Source of the DNA: Paenibacillus mesophilus
GTDB taxonomy: Bacteria; Bacillota; Bacilli; Paenibacillales; NBRC-103111
Assembly: GCF_005938385.1 (NCBI RefSeq)
Contig: NZ_VCRA01000020.1
Location: forward strand, 58,090 to 122,089
DNA length: 64,000 nucleotides
Reading direction: 5' to 3'
The notes beneath the pieces are model-generated. The model searched no databases. It saw nothing but the letters and a program-made list of their open reading frames with translations, and was not told the DNA's origin. Positions 8,764 to 17,531 of this stretch are shown one piece after another (position 1 is the first letter of the stretch; every line of letters begins with the position of its first letter). Position numbers and translations under genes: made by a program.

Positions 8764-10031
8764 TTCGGCAAATACCCCTCATCGTCGAACTTCAGGTCGT
8801 ATGGTTCGGACAATATTTCGATATCCGGATGGTTCCGCGCCTCTTCGAGCAAATTGACGGAAATTTCGATCTCGCCCAGGTGCAGCGTATCGCGGATGCG
8901 GACTAGCCGGCACTTCGTGTAATCGAGAATGTTGCATGTTTTGACCGCCGCTTTGATGGCGTAATAATCGTTCTCCAGCGTCGTGGCCTGCTTCGTGGGC
9001 GCGCATACGGTCGAAGTCAATCCGTTGGCGTAAGTAGCCGGCCAGTCGGTTTTGTCCGTCAACCTCTTCGTCGTAAAGTCGGCCGTACCGACGCCGTTCG
9101 CATTCCCTTTCGTTTCCGGCGTCAAATCAAGCACGACCATTTTCGATACGTCCGGTCCGCCGTGGGCATACTCTGTCGGATAACGTCCCGTAATGTTCGG
9201 GTCCATGCCGTCGCCGCTAATGTTTTTGCCGATATAGTCGATGACGAGCACGTCGATCTGATCGAACAAAATTTTCGGCAGACGGGATTTCGCCTCGATG
9301 AGCAGCTGTTCCTCGCGGCGTTCGATATCGGCTGCAGGCAGCACTTCCACGCGGCAAGTCTCGTCATAAGCGTTCTCCACGAGCGCCACTCCGAACAGAA
9401 TCGGAAGCTTGTTCAGCATGATGTTGGCCATGGCCGGTACGTTCTCGGCCATATACTTGAAGCCGAGCTGGTGGCACGCCTCGGCCCCCTTCTGCTTGCC
9501 GAGCCCGATCGCGATCATCTTCATGATGCCGCTCTCGATCCGGCCGCGGAACGCGGTGTGCGGCTTCACCCGGTTAATGACGACGATCGCGTCCGCCTCG
9601 TAGGCGTATTTGTCCACATAGACGGGAAGTCCGTTCGCCATCTCGTCGATTTTCACCACTTCCATCGAGGACAAGATCGGGGCGCCCATCGCTTCCTCGG
9701 TTACGCCGAGGTGGTGCAGCACGTCGATCTGACCCGCCGCCGTAGCGCCGCCGTGACTGCCCATGCACGGTACGATAAACGGCTCGCCGCCGGCCGCCTT
9801 GATCGCTTCGATCGTCGTCCTCGTAAATTCGGCGATATGCGCCACCCCGCGGCTTCCGACGGCTACTGCGACCCGCTGTCCCGCCTTGATCGTATCGATC
9901 GCGCCCGGCTTCTTCAGCTCTTCGCGCAGCGCCCCGATGTAATCCTCCACCTTCGCGGCGTCAAACTTTTGGCGAATCCGCACCATCTGCGGAATCGGAA
10001 TATCGTCAAGCAGCGTCCGTAAAATGCTCAT
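8760..10031 (-). CDS. LarA-like nickel-pincer hydroxyacid racemase/epimerase (DUF2088 family)
   Basis: The 423-residue protein matches the lactate racemase LarA superfamily. Residues I align with L. plantarum LarA are H93 in MGSHGGAT (LarA H108), H158 in KPHTAFRG (H174), K171 in GIMKMIAIG (the lysine that tethers the nickel-pincer nucleotide, K184), and H187 (nickel ligand H200). The K-to-H spacing of 16 is identical. I start at the ATG at 10031, behind GAAGGAGGCC; an upstream ATG at 10058 has worse spacing. The gene is coupled to gluconokinase. D-gluconate 2-epimerase activity has been described for other LarA homologues, so an aldonate C2 epimerase is my inference. The cofactor genes larB, larC and larE are not in the window. 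Confidence 0.8.
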   Translation of the reverse strand: MSILRTLLDDIPIPQMVRIRQKFDAAKVEDYIGALREELKKPGAIDTIKAGQRVAVAVGSRGVAHIAEFTRTTIEAIKAAGGEPFIVPCMGSHGGATAAGQIDVLHHLGVTEEAMGAPILSSMEVVKIDEMANGLPVYVDKYAYEADAIVVINRVKPHTAFRGRIESGIMKMIAIGLGKQKGAEACHQLGFKYMAENVPAMANIMLNKLPILFGVALVENAYDETCRVEVLPAADIERREEQLLIEAKSRLPKILFDQIDVLVIDYIGKNISGDGMDPNITGRYPTEYAHGGPDVSKMVVLDLTPETKGNANGVGTADFTTKRLTDKTDWPATYANGLTSTVCAPTKQATTLENDYYAIKAAVKTCNILDYTKCRLVRIRDTLHLGEIEISVNLLEEARNHPDIEILSEPYDLKFDDEGYLPK

Positions 10032-10144
10032 TGGCGTAATGGCCTCCTTCAGATACATCCTTCTATGATTGCGTGGAAAAGCTCAGACTATCCGGAATCG
10101 AAGCCGCACGCGTCACGCTTGCGCTTATTGGCGGTGCGCCGGCG

Positions 10145-11152
10145 TTACCGGTCTATCTTCCCGACCGATTCGCGAACGACCAGCTCGGTCTCCACGAACA
10201 CCGTCTCCTTCGACGGCGTTCCCCGCTCGATCTCGCTCAGCAGCTTCTCGGCCCCGATGCGGCTGATCGTTTCCACGGGTCGCTTCACCGTAGTGAGCGC
10301 CGGCGACAAAAACGCCGAGAATACGTCGTCATCGAAGCCGGCGACCGATATATCGCCGGGTACGGTCAACCCGTTCTCGGCTATCGCCTTCATCGCTCCG
10401 ACCGCCATCTCGTCGCTGGAGCAAAATACGGCCGTCGGCAGCGGGTCTTTCCGGAGCAGCTCCTTCATGGCATGGTAACCGCCTTCCAGCGTATAACCGC
10501 CGACGATATGAAGCCCGGGATCGGTTTCGATGCCGTATTGCCGCAATGCCTGCAAGTAGCCTTCCTTACGGGCCTCCGACGATTTGAACGTCTGTTTCCC
10601 CTCGATAATGGCGATCCGGCTGTGGCCTTGAACAATCAAATGCTCGACGACGCGCAATACGCCCGCCCTGTCGTCCGCCAGTACATGGACCGGCGACAAA
10701 TGCTCGGGGTTACGGTTCAACACGACGAGCGGGATGCTTCTCTCCGCCACGTAACGGATGAACGACTCGTCCTGGTCGCTTTGGCTCATCACGATGACGC
10801 CGTCGAACGTCTTGCGGGTTACCGCCGCGAAATTGCCGTCATAATCGTCGATCGCGTTCACGATCAGATGATACTTCGAGTTGACGGCGCCGTGTACGCC
10901 TTTGACCGTTTCGTGAAAAAAGTTGGACGATGTTCCTTTCGACAAGGTCGAAAAAAACAACCCGATATGATACGAACGTGCGAGTACCAAGCTTTTGGCG
11001 CTGTAGTTCGGCGTATAATCGAGCCTGTCGGCGATCGCCCGTATTTTCCGCTTCGTCTCTTCGTGAATAAGCGGACTGTCGTTGAGCGCCCGCGATACGG
11101 TCGTGTGAGACACGCCGGCCATCCGGGCGATATCCTTGATCGTTACGGTCAT
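10145..11152 (-). CDS. LacI-family transcriptional regulator of the sugar-acid cluster
   Basis: The 335-residue protein has a LacI helix-turn-helix at the N-terminus (TIKDIARMAGVSHTTVSRALN, roughly residues 3-23) and a periplasmic-binding-protein-like effector domain. The ATG at 11152 follows AGAGGTGGTAGG; the longer frame adds a hydrophobic stretch that is not part of the family. It is the first gene of the minus-strand run lacI-larA-like-gntK-SDR-gnd. It therefore probably represses the cluster and is relieved by a sugar acid or its phosphate. A good promoter lies just upstream. Confidence 0.92.
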   Translation of the reverse strand: MTVTIKDIARMAGVSHTTVSRALNDSPLIHEETKRKIRAIADRLDYTPNYSAKSLVLARSYHIGLFFSTLSKGTSSNFFHETVKGVHGAVNSKYHLIVNAIDDYDGNFAAVTRKTFDGVIVMSQSDQDESFIRYVAERSIPLVVLNRNPEHLSPVHVLADDRAGVLRVVEHLIVQGHSRIAIIEGKQTFKSSEARKEGYLQALRQYGIETDPGLHIVGGYTLEGGYHAMKELLRKDPLPTAVFCSSDEMAVGAMKAIAENGLTVPGDISVAGFDDDVFSAFLSPALTTVKRPVETISRIGAEKLLSEIERGTPSKETVFVETELVVRESVGKIDR

Positions 11153-11174
11153 CCTACCACCTCTTGTCGCCTTG

Positions 11175-11203
11175 ATCATAGCATACAATGCACACGTTAA
11201 CAA
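11175..11203 (-). promoter_or_regulatory. Candidate sigma-A promoter for the lacI-type regulator
   Basis: On the minus strand TTGTTA and TATGAT are separated by 17 bases, about 20 bases upstream of the start codon. The -35 region overlaps a GTTAAC palindrome (11196-11201) that could be part of an operator. This is a pattern match only. Confidence 0.5.
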
Positions 11204-11337
11204 GAACAAATAGAAGCTCCCGAAAAGCGAAAACAACCGTCCCTCAGGCCCTTTTCGGTGCCGGAGACGGTTGCTACGTCATCCCTTTATGATTGTATTG
11301 CCGGCTTTCCGCGAAAGCCCTCGGACTATTGTTCATT

Positions 11338-11934
11338 TCACATTTCCAGCTGCAGCATCTCGCTGCGCATATCCTTCAATCGCTCTTTGCATTGCGCCGT
11401 TTTCTCCTCGTCCCCCGCCATAATGGCATCGTGCAGCGAAGCAAGCTCGTAATCCAGCTCCAGCCGCAGCACGGCCGCCCGCTCTTCCGCACGCTTCGAT
11501 TTGAACGCCTGAACCATTTCATCCAACGTTACCACCGGCTCTTTTTGGAACAGCACCTTGTGCTCGACCCCCGATATTTCTACCATCCGGATAATTTCGC
11601 CGAACATAATGTTTTCGATTACAATTTGACGTTCACGGAACCTTTTGACGATTGCGTGTCCGCGCGTATCGCCTATCATTTTCTCCATCAGCTCGGACAG
11701 CTTCTCGTCCTTGAACGAATAGTCGCCGACGATTTTGTAACGGTCGCCGATGCGTTGAAATTTCAGCTTGATCAGCTTGCGTCCGGTGCGGATCGATATG
11801 ACGAACTGCTGCTCGTTCTCGTTCCAGTACAAGGAGTACCCTTCCTGTATAAGCGACTTGATAAAGTTGCGGATTTGCCGGCGGTCAAAACGCAACTCCA
11901 GGTTGCAATATTCCACTTCATAACTTTTGTTCAC
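11338..11934 (-). CDS. Hypothetical protein, 198 aa, coiled C-terminus
   Basis: I do not recognise the family with confidence. The start is a GTG at 11934 preceded by GGGAGGGG at good spacing; an in-frame ATG at 11991 lacks a ribosome-binding site. The N-terminal half looks like a small mixed fold (YEVEYCNLELRFDRRQI, YSLYWNENEQQFVISI). The C-terminal third is helical and highly charged (RAEERAAVLRLELDYEL, EEKTAQCKERLKDMRSEM), suggesting a coiled coil. No signal peptide or membrane segment is visible. It has a long untranslated leader and no clear operon partner. Confidence 0.65.
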   Translation of the reverse strand: MNKSYEVEYCNLELRFDRRQIRNFIKSLIQEGYSLYWNENEQQFVISIRTGRKLIKLKFQRIGDRYKIVGDYSFKDEKLSELMEKMIGDTRGHAIVKRFRERQIVIENIMFGEIIRMVEISGVEHKVLFQKEPVVTLDEMVQAFKSKRAEERAAVLRLELDYELASLHDAIMAGDEEKTAQCKERLKDMRSEMLQLEM

Positions 11935-12344
11935 GGCAATCCCCTCCCTGATTGACACTGGCGCCATTTGTCGCCCCATTCTCCGTTCCAATTCCCTACT
12001 TCGTTCGATGGAATGCGGTTGCCAAGAACGCGTTGGACTAGTCTGAGTTTGGCTAAAGGCTTGCCATAATCACACTTATCTCCAGCCCAGGCGGTTGTAG
12101 GCTCTTTGACAGAATGTTCAGACAACTTGACTGCTTACTACTATCTTATTATGGATCATATGATTTAGCAACTTGGATTATTGATTATTTTTTAAGCCGA
12201 AACGAAAAAAAACATAAGCCGTTCCGCTTCGATGTCCGCATTCTCGCCAGCCAGCTTCCGGTCAAGGCCGTCAGGTAGTCCGAGCATAACGTAAATCCCG
12301 TACAAGCCCCAAATGGCTGAATTTCACCAATCTGCGGAGTCCAG

Positions 12345-12384
12345 TTACGGGAGCGAGAGCAGACGCGGAAACGGTTCGAATGAG
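12345..12384. repeat. Copy of a dispersed intergenic motif
   Basis: The segment contains TCCAGTTACGGGAGCG and GCGGAAACGGTTCG. The same two pieces occur fused together at 42392-42415, with the 12 bases between them here absent there. The shared core is too long to be chance in 64 kb and marks a repeat family in noncoding DNA. Confidence 0.65.
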
Positions 12385-12385
12385 T

Positions 12386-12414
12386 CGAAAAAAGCCGACC
12401 TGTTCAGGTCGACT
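12386..12414 (-). terminator. Rho-independent terminator of htpG
   Basis: On the minus strand a GTCGACCTG / CAGGTCGGC stem is followed by TTTTTT. It lies about 50 bases beyond the htpG stop codon. Confidence 0.85.
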
Positions 12415-12465
12415 TGATTCCCTGCGTATTAAAGAACTTTAACGGAATAACGTTTCCGCTAGTTC

Positions 12466-14346
12466 CTACACCATGATTTTACAAATATCGTTCGTAAACT
12501 CGACCGGATCTTGGATCGGCAAGCCTTCGATCAGAAGCGCCTGATTGTACAACAGCGCCGTATACAAATTCACCTTGTCCTTGTCTTGGGCAAAAGCGTC
12601 CTTGAGCGATTGGAACACCGCATGATTGACGTTGATTTCCAATACCTTGTCCGCTTTCACGTTCGGATTGTTCGGCATCGCCTTCAATATTTTCTCCATC
12701 TCGATCGTCACTTCGCCTTCGGTGGAGAGGCAGACCGGGTGCGACTTCAGCCGCTTGGACGCTTTCACGTTCGTTACTTTGTCCGTGAGCAAGCCTTTCA
12801 TATAGTCGAACAGCTCTTTGTTGTCGGCGTTTTCCGCATCCGCATTGTTTTTCTCTTCGTCCGCTTCGATGCCGAGGTCGCCGCTCGATACGGATTTGAA
12901 CTCCTTCTCCTTATAGTTCATGACCATCTTGATCGCGAACTCGTCGATATCGTCGGTGAAGTACAAAATTTCGTAGCCTTTGTCGGATACGAGCTCCGTC
13001 TGCGGAAGCTTCTCGATCCGTTCGTTCGATTCTCCGGATGCGTAATAAATGTATTTCTGGTCTTCCGGCATTCTCGACACGTATTCGTCAAGCGTAACGA
13101 GCTTCTTCTCCTTGGAGGAGTAGAACAGGAGCAAGTCCTGCAGAACATCCTTGTGCATGCCGTAGTCGCTGTACACGCCGAATTTCAATTGGCGGCCGAA
13201 CGATTTGTAAAATTGCTCGTACTTCTCTCTTTCGTCCTTCAGCATACTTTGCAGCTGGCCTTTGATTTTGCTTGCGATGTTTTTCGCGATCAGCTTCAAC
13301 TGGCGGTCGTGCTGCAGCATTTCTCTGGAAATGTTCAGCGACAAGCTCTCCGAATCGACCATCCCTTTCACGAAGCTGAAATAGTCGGGAAGCAGGTCGG
13401 CGCACTTGTTCATGATCAATACGCCGTTCGCGTACAGCTCCAGCCCTTTCTCGTATTCCTTGGAGTAATAGTCGAACGGAATGTTCTCCGGGATGTACAG
13501 GATCGCCTGGTAAACGACCGTGCCGTCCGCGCTGATATGAATATGCTTGAGCGGTTTATCGAAGCCGTAATGCTTCTCCGCGTAAAAGTTCTCGTAGTCC
13601 TCGGTAGTCAGCTCGCTCTTGTTTTTGCGCCAAATCGGAACCATGCTGTTGACGCGCTGCTCTTCCTCGTAATCCTCGAATTCGTTGTCGCTGCCTTCCT
13701 TCGGCCGCTTTCCTTTGACGTCCATCTTGATCGGGTACCGGATGAAGTCGGAATATTTCTTGATAATCGCCTTCAGTCGGTACTCTTCCAGGAATTCGTC
13801 GTAGTTGTCTTCTTCCGTATTCGGCTTGATTTTCAGTACGATTTCAGTACCGACCGAATCTTTCTCGCAAGGCTCGATCGTATAACCGTCCGCCCCCGTC
13901 GACTCCCATTTAAAGGCGCCTTCGCCGCGCAGCGCTTTACTCGTGACCGTTACGACATCGGCTACCATGAACGCGGAGTAGAAGCCCACGCCGAATTGAC
14001 CGATAATATCGTGGCCGTCCTTCGATTCGTTTTCTTTCTTGAAAGCCAAGGAGCCGCTCTTCGCGATCACCCCGAGATTCGTTTCCAGCTCTTCCTTGGT
14101 CATGCCGATACCGGTATCGCGAATCGTCAGCGTCCGGTTCGCTTTGTCGGCCGTTACTTTAATGTAGTAGCTGTCTTTGTCGAACACGAGCTTGTCGTCG
14201 GTCAACGCCAAGTAGTAGATCTTATCGATCGCATCGCTAGCATTCGAGATCAGCTCTCTTAAAAAGATTTCGCGCTGCGTATAAATCGAGTTGATCATCA
14301 TTTCCAATAGTCGTTTGGATTCGGCCTGAAACTGTTTCTTCTCCAC
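12466..14346 (-). CDS. htpG: Molecular chaperone HtpG (Hsp90)
   Basis: This ATP-dependent cytosolic chaperone has 626 residues, the normal bacterial length. The GHKL ATPase domain shows the conserved blocks LRELISNASDAIDKI, IRDTGIGMTKEELETNLG and IGQFGVGFYSAFMVA. The middle domain has LYANGVLIMNKCADLLPDYFSFVKG and NISREMLQ. The C-terminal dimerisation domain ends without the eukaryotic MEEVD tail. The start is a GTG at 14346 with AAAGGGG upstream. Its promoter is followed by a nearly perfect CIRCE operator, so it is probably repressed by HrcA and induced by heat. Confidence 0.97.
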   Translation of the reverse strand: MEKKQFQAESKRLLEMMINSIYTQREIFLRELISNASDAIDKIYYLALTDDKLVFDKDSYYIKVTADKANRTLTIRDTGIGMTKEELETNLGVIAKSGSLAFKKENESKDGHDIIGQFGVGFYSAFMVADVVTVTSKALRGEGAFKWESTGADGYTIEPCEKDSVGTEIVLKIKPNTEEDNYDEFLEEYRLKAIIKKYSDFIRYPIKMDVKGKRPKEGSDNEFEDYEEEQRVNSMVPIWRKNKSELTTEDYENFYAEKHYGFDKPLKHIHISADGTVVYQAILYIPENIPFDYYSKEYEKGLELYANGVLIMNKCADLLPDYFSFVKGMVDSESLSLNISREMLQHDRQLKLIAKNIASKIKGQLQSMLKDEREKYEQFYKSFGRQLKFGVYSDYGMHKDVLQDLLLFYSSKEKKLVTLDEYVSRMPEDQKYIYYASGESNERIEKLPQTELVSDKGYEILYFTDDIDEFAIKMVMNYKEKEFKSVSSGDLGIEADEEKNNADAENADNKELFDYMKGLLTDKVTNVKASKRLKSHPVCLSTEGEVTIEMEKILKAMPNNPNVKADKVLEINVNHAVFQSLKDAFAQDKDKVNLYTALLYNQALLIEGLPIQDPVEFTNDICKIMV

Positions 14347-14377
14347 TCGTAATTCCCCTTTCGGTTCGGTGCTTGGG

Positions 14378-14404
14378 TTAGCACTCTCTGCTTTCGAGTG
14401 CCAG
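14378..14404. promoter_or_regulatory. CIRCE operator (HrcA binding site) of htpG
   Basis: TTAGCACTC, nine bases, then GAGTGCCAG matches the CIRCE consensus TTAGCACTC-N9-GAGTGCTAA with two mismatches in the right arm. It lies between the -10 box and the GTG start of htpG, where HrcA binding would block transcription. Confidence 0.88.
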
Positions 14405-14412
14405 CTTCTTCT

Positions 14413-14441
14413 TATATATCATTCCTCCTAATTGATGTCAA
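14413..14441 (-). promoter_or_regulatory. Sigma-A promoter of htpG
   Basis: On the minus strand TTGACA and TATATA are separated by exactly 17 bases. The -10 box ends nine bases before the CIRCE element. Confidence 0.8.
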
Positions 14442-14584
14442 TACGAAACGATTGAAGCCGCCGCGACAACTTAAAAGATTTGTAAGAAATTTAGTTCTTT
14501 TTTTGTCAAAGTTCTCTAGTAAACTGGTTTTGTGGCTTTCGTTAGCGCGCAAACGAAAGCAATACTCATGTAAGGTGGTCACTC

Positions 14585-15277
14585 ATGCAAAAATGCAACG
14601 TCTTGATCGTGGACGACGATGCCGAAATCGTGGAAGCCGTCGGCATTTATTTGCGCAACGAAGGCTTGAACGCCTATTCCGCCGGCAACGGGCTCGAAGC
14701 GCTGGAGGTGCTGGAGAGGCACGACATTCATCTGATCGTGTTGGACGTCATGATGCCCAAGCTGGACGGCATTCAAGCTACGCTCAAAATCCGCGAAACG
14801 AGAAACATTCCGATTCTGATCGTCTCGGCCAAAGCCGAGGATGCCGACAAAATTATCGGCCTGAACGCTGGAGCCGACGACTATATCAGCAAGCCGTTCA
14901 ACCCTCTGGAGTTGACGGCGCGGGTGAAATCACTGTTGGGAAGGTACACCCGCCTCGGAACGTACAAAGCTGCCGACGATGTCATCTACGCGGGCGGACT
15001 CTCGCTGAACAAAAGCACGAAGACGATAACCGTCGACGAGGAAGAGGTGCGTCTGACCGCAACCGAATACAAAATCGTCGAGCTGCTTATGGAAAATAAA
15101 GGACGAGTGTTTTCGATCGAGGAAATTTACGAAAAAGTATGGAGAGAGCCGAACTGCAACGGAGAGAACACGGTAGCGGTGCACATAAGACGCATTCGCG
15201 AGAAGATCGAAATCAATCCGCGCGAGCCAAAATATTTGAAGGTGGTATGGGGTATTGGATACAAAATCGAAAAATGA
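14585..15277 (+). CDS. OmpR-family response regulator
   Basis: The 230-residue protein has a receiver domain (phospho-acceptor D54 in LIVLDVMMP, acidic pocket VDDD at 9-12, lysine in YISKPFNPLEL) and a winged-helix DNA-binding domain from about 135 to the end (TATEYKIVELLMENKGRVFS, VAVHIRRIREKIE, VWGIGYKIEK). It resembles the VanR-like group. The ATG follows AAGGTGG. The partner kinase gene overlaps its end by 23 bases, so the two form a coupled pair, but that kinase frame is broken. Confidence 0.93.
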   Translation: MQKCNVLIVDDDAEIVEAVGIYLRNEGLNAYSAGNGLEALEVLERHDIHLIVLDVMMPKLDGIQATLKIRETRNIPILIVSAKAEDADKIIGLNAGADDYISKPFNPLELTARVKSLLGRYTRLGTYKAADDVIYAGGLSLNKSTKTITVDEEEVRLTATEYKIVELLMENKGRVFSIEEIYEKVWREPNCNGENTVAVHIRRIREKIEINPREPKYLKVVWGIGYKIEK

Positions 15278-17481
15278 ACCGGACAAGCCGGCGGTTGCCC
15301 GGGCGCTGCTCGTGTGCCTCGCGGGACTGGCGCTGCTGTTTGCCATCGATATCGGCAAAAACCGGGACTATATTTACGATAATCCTTTCTTGAAAGGCGA
15401 TCTTTTCTATAGCATTCATGCTCTGCTGAATGTCCATGACATTGTAAAATACAATGTCGAATACCGGCGTTACAACCTTATGAACGAGAAGGAAAAAGTT
15501 AGCGAAGCGGTAATTCGGCAGTGGAGAGACGAATTCGACGCCTCCATGAGCGAGGCGATGCTCCACATCGACAGTATGCCAAGTCCGCGGCCAAAACGTT
15601 CTCCCGATCAAAGCTGGACCTTATCGGCTTCTTCCGTCTCGGCAATACGGGCGCTGCAAGAGCGGACAGGGCATTGGATGGCGGACGAATGGAACAAGCA
15701 GGTCGAAGCCGTCTGGAACGCCCAGCTTCTGGAAGCAAGCAAGCAATACGTTGCCGATAGAGACTCCGAACAGCAAAACTTAAAACGGAAAATGGAACGG
15801 ATCGATCCCATCGTGAAGTACACGATAAACGATCGGCGGAATCATGAAACGTATTCGAACCAAACCGATAATCCAGACGAGGTGTTGCTTAGCGAACTAT
15901 ATACGGAGACAGCCCGTACGATGACTTTTCCGTTAAAGGAACCGATCAAACAGCTGAATTCGCTTAACGACTATTTCAAACAAAATCAATTGGAAGGCAC
16001 GTTTACGTTTTATGCGAACGTAGAGCCTGCCGATCCCGCCTTCGCGACGGAAATGGTCATGGCCAAAGACTACATTCGGCTGCTGTCGATGCGCGAACGG
16101 CTGCAATACGAAATATTCGGGCTGGCGGCCGCTCTAATGTCGATGGCGCTGCTCATGCTGTATTTATATAAGAATAAAGTGTCGGACAACGGACTAAAGA
16201 CGATTACGGCCCGCTGGCAAGCGCATCCCTATCGATATCCGCCTTGCACTTCCGTTTCTCGTTATCTTCATCGCGGTAAAATTCGGCAAAGAGATGTATG
16301 GCTGGGGCATGCAAACTCCGGTCGGTCCTTTGAACAAATGGTTCTTGCTCACGACGCTCGTCGCCTACGTGAGCATTAGCCTGTTCGACGCGTACTATCT
16401 GTATCGCATGAAGGGGGCATTTTCCGAACAATGGCGAAATGGCTATGTTTTGACGCTGGGCAAGCTGGCATCGGCGAGTATGGTCAACAAAAGTATGCTG
16501 TACAAGTCGGTCCTTGTATTTGCCGCAACGCTTCTGTTTGGGCCGGCTATCATCCTGATTACGAACGAGTCCGGGACTTTGTCTGTTCTCGGCATCGTCT
16601 ATACCGCTTTCTTCCTGCTGCTCCTCCTTCCTTACTTGTTTCAAAGGCTCCGCATGTTCAACGCGATGCTCTCGGGCGCGAGCGAGATTGCCGCGGGGCA
16701 GCTGAACGTGACGTTCGAGGAGCGGGGAAACGGGCAGACGGCCCGTATGATGCGGCAGCTGAACAATATGAAGCTCGGATACCAAGCCGCGCTGGAGCGC
16801 CAATTAAGAAGCGAACGGCAAAAGTCGGAGCTGATCTCGAACGTTTCCCACGATTTGAAGACGCCACTGACGTCGATGATCAATTTCGTTGATTTGCTCA
16901 AAAAAGAAAACTTGCCTCAGCACGACTTGAACCGGTACGTGCAAGTGCTGGATAGGAAAACGCAGCGGCTCAAAGTGCTGATCGACGATTTGTTCGAAGT
17001 ATCCCAGCTTACGGGCGGCGCGGTGCGACCGGTTCTAGAGCCGGTTAACGCATCTGCGCTGCTGCAGCAGGCTTTGGCCGAATTCGCCGACAAGATCGAC
17101 GCCTCCGGGCTCCAATTCCGGGTGCATATCGGGAATCCGCACATGATTGCCCGACTGGACGGCAAGAAAACATGGCGGGTGTTCGAGAATTTGATCGATA
17201 ACGCTCTTAACTATTCCATGCCTAACACCCGGGTTCATGTCTCCTTAACCGAGGAGAACGAGTATATCGTGCTGCGGATCAACAACGTTTCCGCTTATGA
17301 AATCAATTGCGAGGCCGAGGAACTGTTCGAGCGGTCGAAACGGGGCGACGCTTCACGTCATACGGAAGGGTCGGGCCTGGGGCTCGCCATCGCGAGAAGC
17401 ATTGTCGAGCTGCAAGGCGGGCGAATGTTTATTGAAATCGACGGTGACTATTTCAAGGTGACGGTTATGTTGATCAAGTAA
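15255..17481 (+). pseudogene. Sensor histidine kinase, interrupted by a single frameshift
   Basis: Two frames together make one kinase. The first (15255-16379, TTG start) holds an extracytoplasmic region and a membrane helix around YEIFGLAAALMSMALLMLYLY. The second (ATG at 16294) holds more membrane helices, a HAMP-like linker, the H-box VSHDLKTPLTSMINFVDLL and the ATP domain (FENLIDNALNYS, GSGLGLAIARSIVEL). Just before the second ATG the second frame reads KRIPIDIRLALPFLVIFIAV, which continues the first frame's protein after position 16190. The total is 742 codons plus one base. An extra base between about 16190 and 16225 would explain it. It is either a sequence error or a disabled partner of the regulator at 14585-15277. 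Confidence 0.8.
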
Positions 17482-17485
17482 GGAG

Positions 17486-17516
17486 AAGGCCCCGTTGACT
17501 GGCGGGGCCTTTTCCT
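17486..17516 (+). terminator. Terminator after the two-component pair
   Basis: AAGGCCCCG pairs with CGGGGCCTT around an eight-base loop and is followed by a short T run. It sits directly after the kinase stop codon and also lies beyond the end of the convergent gene at 17532. Confidence 0.85.
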
Positions 17517-17531
17517 CTGCGGCGAAACCGG

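Larger units (their letters stand above)
11935..12465. other. Gene-poor stretch between the 198-aa gene and htpG
   Basis: No convincing gene is present. The part next to 11934 would be a leader of about 190 bases for the minus-strand gene, and a weak promoter-like pair (TTGCTA, TAATAA) lies near 12145-12175. 12345-12384 contains a repeat motif also found at 42390-42420. The htpG terminator is at 12386-12414. A 64-codon frame at 11931-12125 has no ribosome-binding site and I do not count it as a gene. Confidence 0.5.

Noticed and set aside
12511..14262. 583-codon open frame antisense to htpG on the plus strand
   Set aside because: It is a shadow of htpG: no ribosome-binding site, no recognisable domain, and Arg/Val/Leu-rich composition typical of antisense frames in GC-rich genes.
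16294..17481. Independent short histidine kinase starting at 16294
   Set aside because: The ATG lies inside a membrane helix with no ribosome-binding site, and the upstream in-frame sequence continues the same protein, so it is the second half of a frameshifted gene.
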